Position numbers and translations under genes: made by a program. From Plasmopara viticola (lineage: Eukaryota > Oomycota > Peronosporomycetes > Peronosporales > Peronosporaceae), in contig MBPM02000037.1 of the NCBI GenBank assembly GCA_001695595.3, positions 310,001 through 374,000 on the forward strand: a stretch of 64,000 nucleotides of DNA. Reading direction: 5' to 3'. Shown here one piece after another: positions 63,301-64,000 of this stretch; within the stretch, counting starts at the first letter, position 1; each line of letters starts with the position of its first letter. Below the pieces are notes generated by a model. The model was not told the DNA's origin and did not search any database. It worked only from the letters and a program-made list of their open reading frames with translations.

Positions 63301-64000
63301 GTAGAAGACTTTATTGACGCTGCCATGGAAACGTTAAATAAGCGTCCGCACTCTATCGATGAAATCAGTATCGCGCAAATCGAGTGGAAAGACATTGACG
63401 GTCGGAAAGGAGACATGCAAGTGCAGTTTCAAAAAGCCGAGAAGAAAAAGACCTTGTTACTCGCCGTGTTGGGTGGTGGGAGCAGTGCTGGAATGAGTGG
63501 CGCAAGTCTCGATACCAGTGAAGTCGAAAGTCGCCTCGCCCAGCTGCCAACGCGGTGGGAGAACTTTGACATTGCTCTGGAAGCTTTCAACGACATGATT
63601 GACGATCAGCGCGAGAGTCTCAAGGGGGAGATTGAGACGCACGTAGTCGACTGCAACATTGAGATTGATAAATTACGCGAGCAGTGGCGAGCAAAGCGGC
63701 CAGTCGAGATCTTGTCCTGGGACGATGAAACCCTGGACAAAGTGTACACTGCCATGCACGAATGGCGTCGACGAATGGATGAGATCAAGACGAAGAGCGG
63801 GACGTTAAGTTCGAATTGCGCGGCGTTTTCAATGCCGGAACCCCTGTTTGACGGGCTTGCAGTCCTTGACGACGACATCACCAAGTTGGAGCGGAATTGG
63901 GACACGTATCGTCAGTTTCGAGCAGAAGTACAAGCTCTCGCAGTCCAAGACTGGTTTGCGTTCTGCGTCAATATGTTTGCACTGACCGACACGGCTCAAA
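60319..64000 (+). CDS. DYNC2H1: Cytoplasmic dynein-2 heavy chain, N-terminal part (partial)
   Basis: The first 1227 codons are open, without intron, to the window end; the family is about 4300 aa, so the motor domain lies beyond. The protein is the heavy chain of dynein-2, the retrograde intraflagellar-transport motor. The sequence resembles the DYNC2H1 tail throughout. Examples are L-Q-S-L-Y-Q-S-V-H-Q-V-Y-A-P near residue 100, then Q-Y-N-A-Y-T-E-P-type sequence (Y-Y-N-A-Y-T-E-P-A-W) and Y-N-S-I-D-A-Q-M-I. The covered part is the DHC_N1 tail domain, which binds intermediate and light-intermediate chains. It differs from axonemal and cytoplasmic-1 chains in these motifs. ATG 60319 was chosen because similarity begins soon after it (R-N-Y-L-S-G-L-L). 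Higher GC than all DNA to its left. Confidence 0.9.
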   Translation, partial: MDPDVGDTRRNYLSGLLRSLWAPRNTRLCEDIASQQALTQFLDNLQCNVLYARLTSASDEIRLFNTFQGEESGTNDETAAFLKLHKATPLTPENMSTSVHLTSALQTPLQSLYQSVHQVYAPLLLRDDNRTNILSQKLKDVLLELDTGLAGTCLVQGGRATTSNSVPRDGSKDGLMGIATLSDEFAYWEAMQHDATQARRAKKFSAVFEMVHQRFTAPLEDLSFDEMNDLLDDALNVADDLWRLELAQDQRYPQQRMDHFLGLVTNALNSFILAKAQHKSTDETVWQAPFHDVQQLLQQGITLCEKWRHTIESLTGTLWPAHSERKWQGSRSSQADRVHLLTARFEQILRVRTTYEELQALLPSTRGAHETKDLASACFRPFQQLCPLYYNAYTEPAWQRALREFDRLLAPMETQVAAVLRDRLRAVASKPSAAARLLQRYQHVLQRSTLVQALAGERDALLAQLLAHVDHLDHEFEARKQPLGASTGASTSAMHVGKTLSSDVNVIVWAHALNRRVVDVQRLARYVLLDLPAFPRFAQQCERVAAKASGLVLDRVRDWQAAVARALDDEDDHGHSLRLQGRLMQIDKASGDLVVNFSEFLVTLLRDVRQLTELSCQQGTPPTEAWVPSRVCQVAAEAEKYYRFGVTLQKVANFYNSIDAQMIDEQKPMLLDALLAFEEAVKRPGLAPTQTLQAKGKEVTWANLDECDEYVRQLQTAADRLAAENRRLKRAHERLGHELVGLMDVDLLRFPQKWKERWDEIKRNAQVITRKQDAARSAKWYLFWDHQVYKVLEAGYQLGLEMLTENLPEIKEIKTEVQFPTATTAAVARSALLVLKPPVEEVRTTYYKAMKKFVARPIKFGGFANSSVYSAMCDANARNLVRVYETCERLFTRVEGLMTEYEHWGFLARIGAGGTIDLDSMMETTLQEPVDWELNFKTIRTKRKESEKIPDAVRVDCIHVSFVPFKRSLDEYLHRFTDALLLSLRKSTLLHIRVVEDFIDAAMETLNKRPHSIDEISIAQIEWKDIDGRKGDMQVQFQKAEKKKTLLLAVLGGGSSAGMSGASLDTSEVESRLAQLPTRWENFDIALEAFNDMIDDQRESLKGEIETHVVDCNIEIDKLREQWRAKRPVEILSWDDETLDKVYTAMHEWRRRMDEIKTKSGTLSSNCAAFSMPEPLFDGLAVLDDDITKLERNWDTYRQFRAEVQALAVQDWFAFCVNMFALTDTAQ

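Noticed and set aside
1..64000. CRISPR arrays, rRNA genes, bacterial operons or prophage
   Set aside because: No regularly spaced repeats, rRNA motifs or prokaryotic gene organisation; the window is eukaryotic.

Overview
This window looks like part of an oomycete nuclear genome, most likely a zoospore-forming member of the Peronosporales (Phytophthora or a flagellate downy mildew). The reasons are: intron-poor genes, an oomycete-type initiator (TCATTCT, matching YCAYTYY) 58-75 nt upstream of five start codons, small secreted proteins, a P-glycoprotein pair, AT-rich repeat-filled intergenic DNA with Copia, chromodomain Gypsy, MULE and SINE-like debris, and an intact start of the intraflagellar-transport dynein heavy chain, which implies a flagellate stage. 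The species is inference.

Layout. 1-3.7 kb: a direct duplication carrying two cysteine-free 165-aa secreted proteins. 4.7-13.5 kb: a compound locus. A SINE-like element and a MULE transposase tail abut the left arm of a large inverted duplication. A Copia element (5504-10146) split that left arm. The spacer and right arm carry a three-exon, doublecortin-like gene and a glycine-rich secreted protein gene. 14.9-16.1 kb: remnant of a chromodomain Gypsy element. 16.6-20.5 kb: full-length ABCB transporter (+). 22.8-26.2 kb: decayed Gypsy element with two LTRs. 26.2-34.8 kb: gene-poor DNA with strong hairpins and decayed coding-like stretches. 34.8-39.35 kb: a second, older Copia element (-). 40.3-44.2 kb: second ABCB transporter (-), convergent with the first. 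44.2-60.3 kb: gene-poor DNA with weak Gypsy and Copia remnants. 60.3-64.0 kb: first 1227 codons of cytoplasmic dynein-2 heavy chain, running off the window.

Functionally the intact genes are unrelated: export pumps at the plasma membrane, secreted products, and a ciliary motor. What unites the window is its history of duplication. There is one direct and one inverted gene duplication, a convergent transporter pair whose first ATPase domain is nearly identical, and retrotransposons inserted into already duplicated DNA. One paralogous empty site confirms a Copia insertion and its target-site duplication. I found no intact, previously unknown multi-gene system; the most unusual items are the nested inverted repeat, the Copia primer-binding site that appears to match the anticodon arm of tRNA-Asn, and a perfect 27-bp hairpin.
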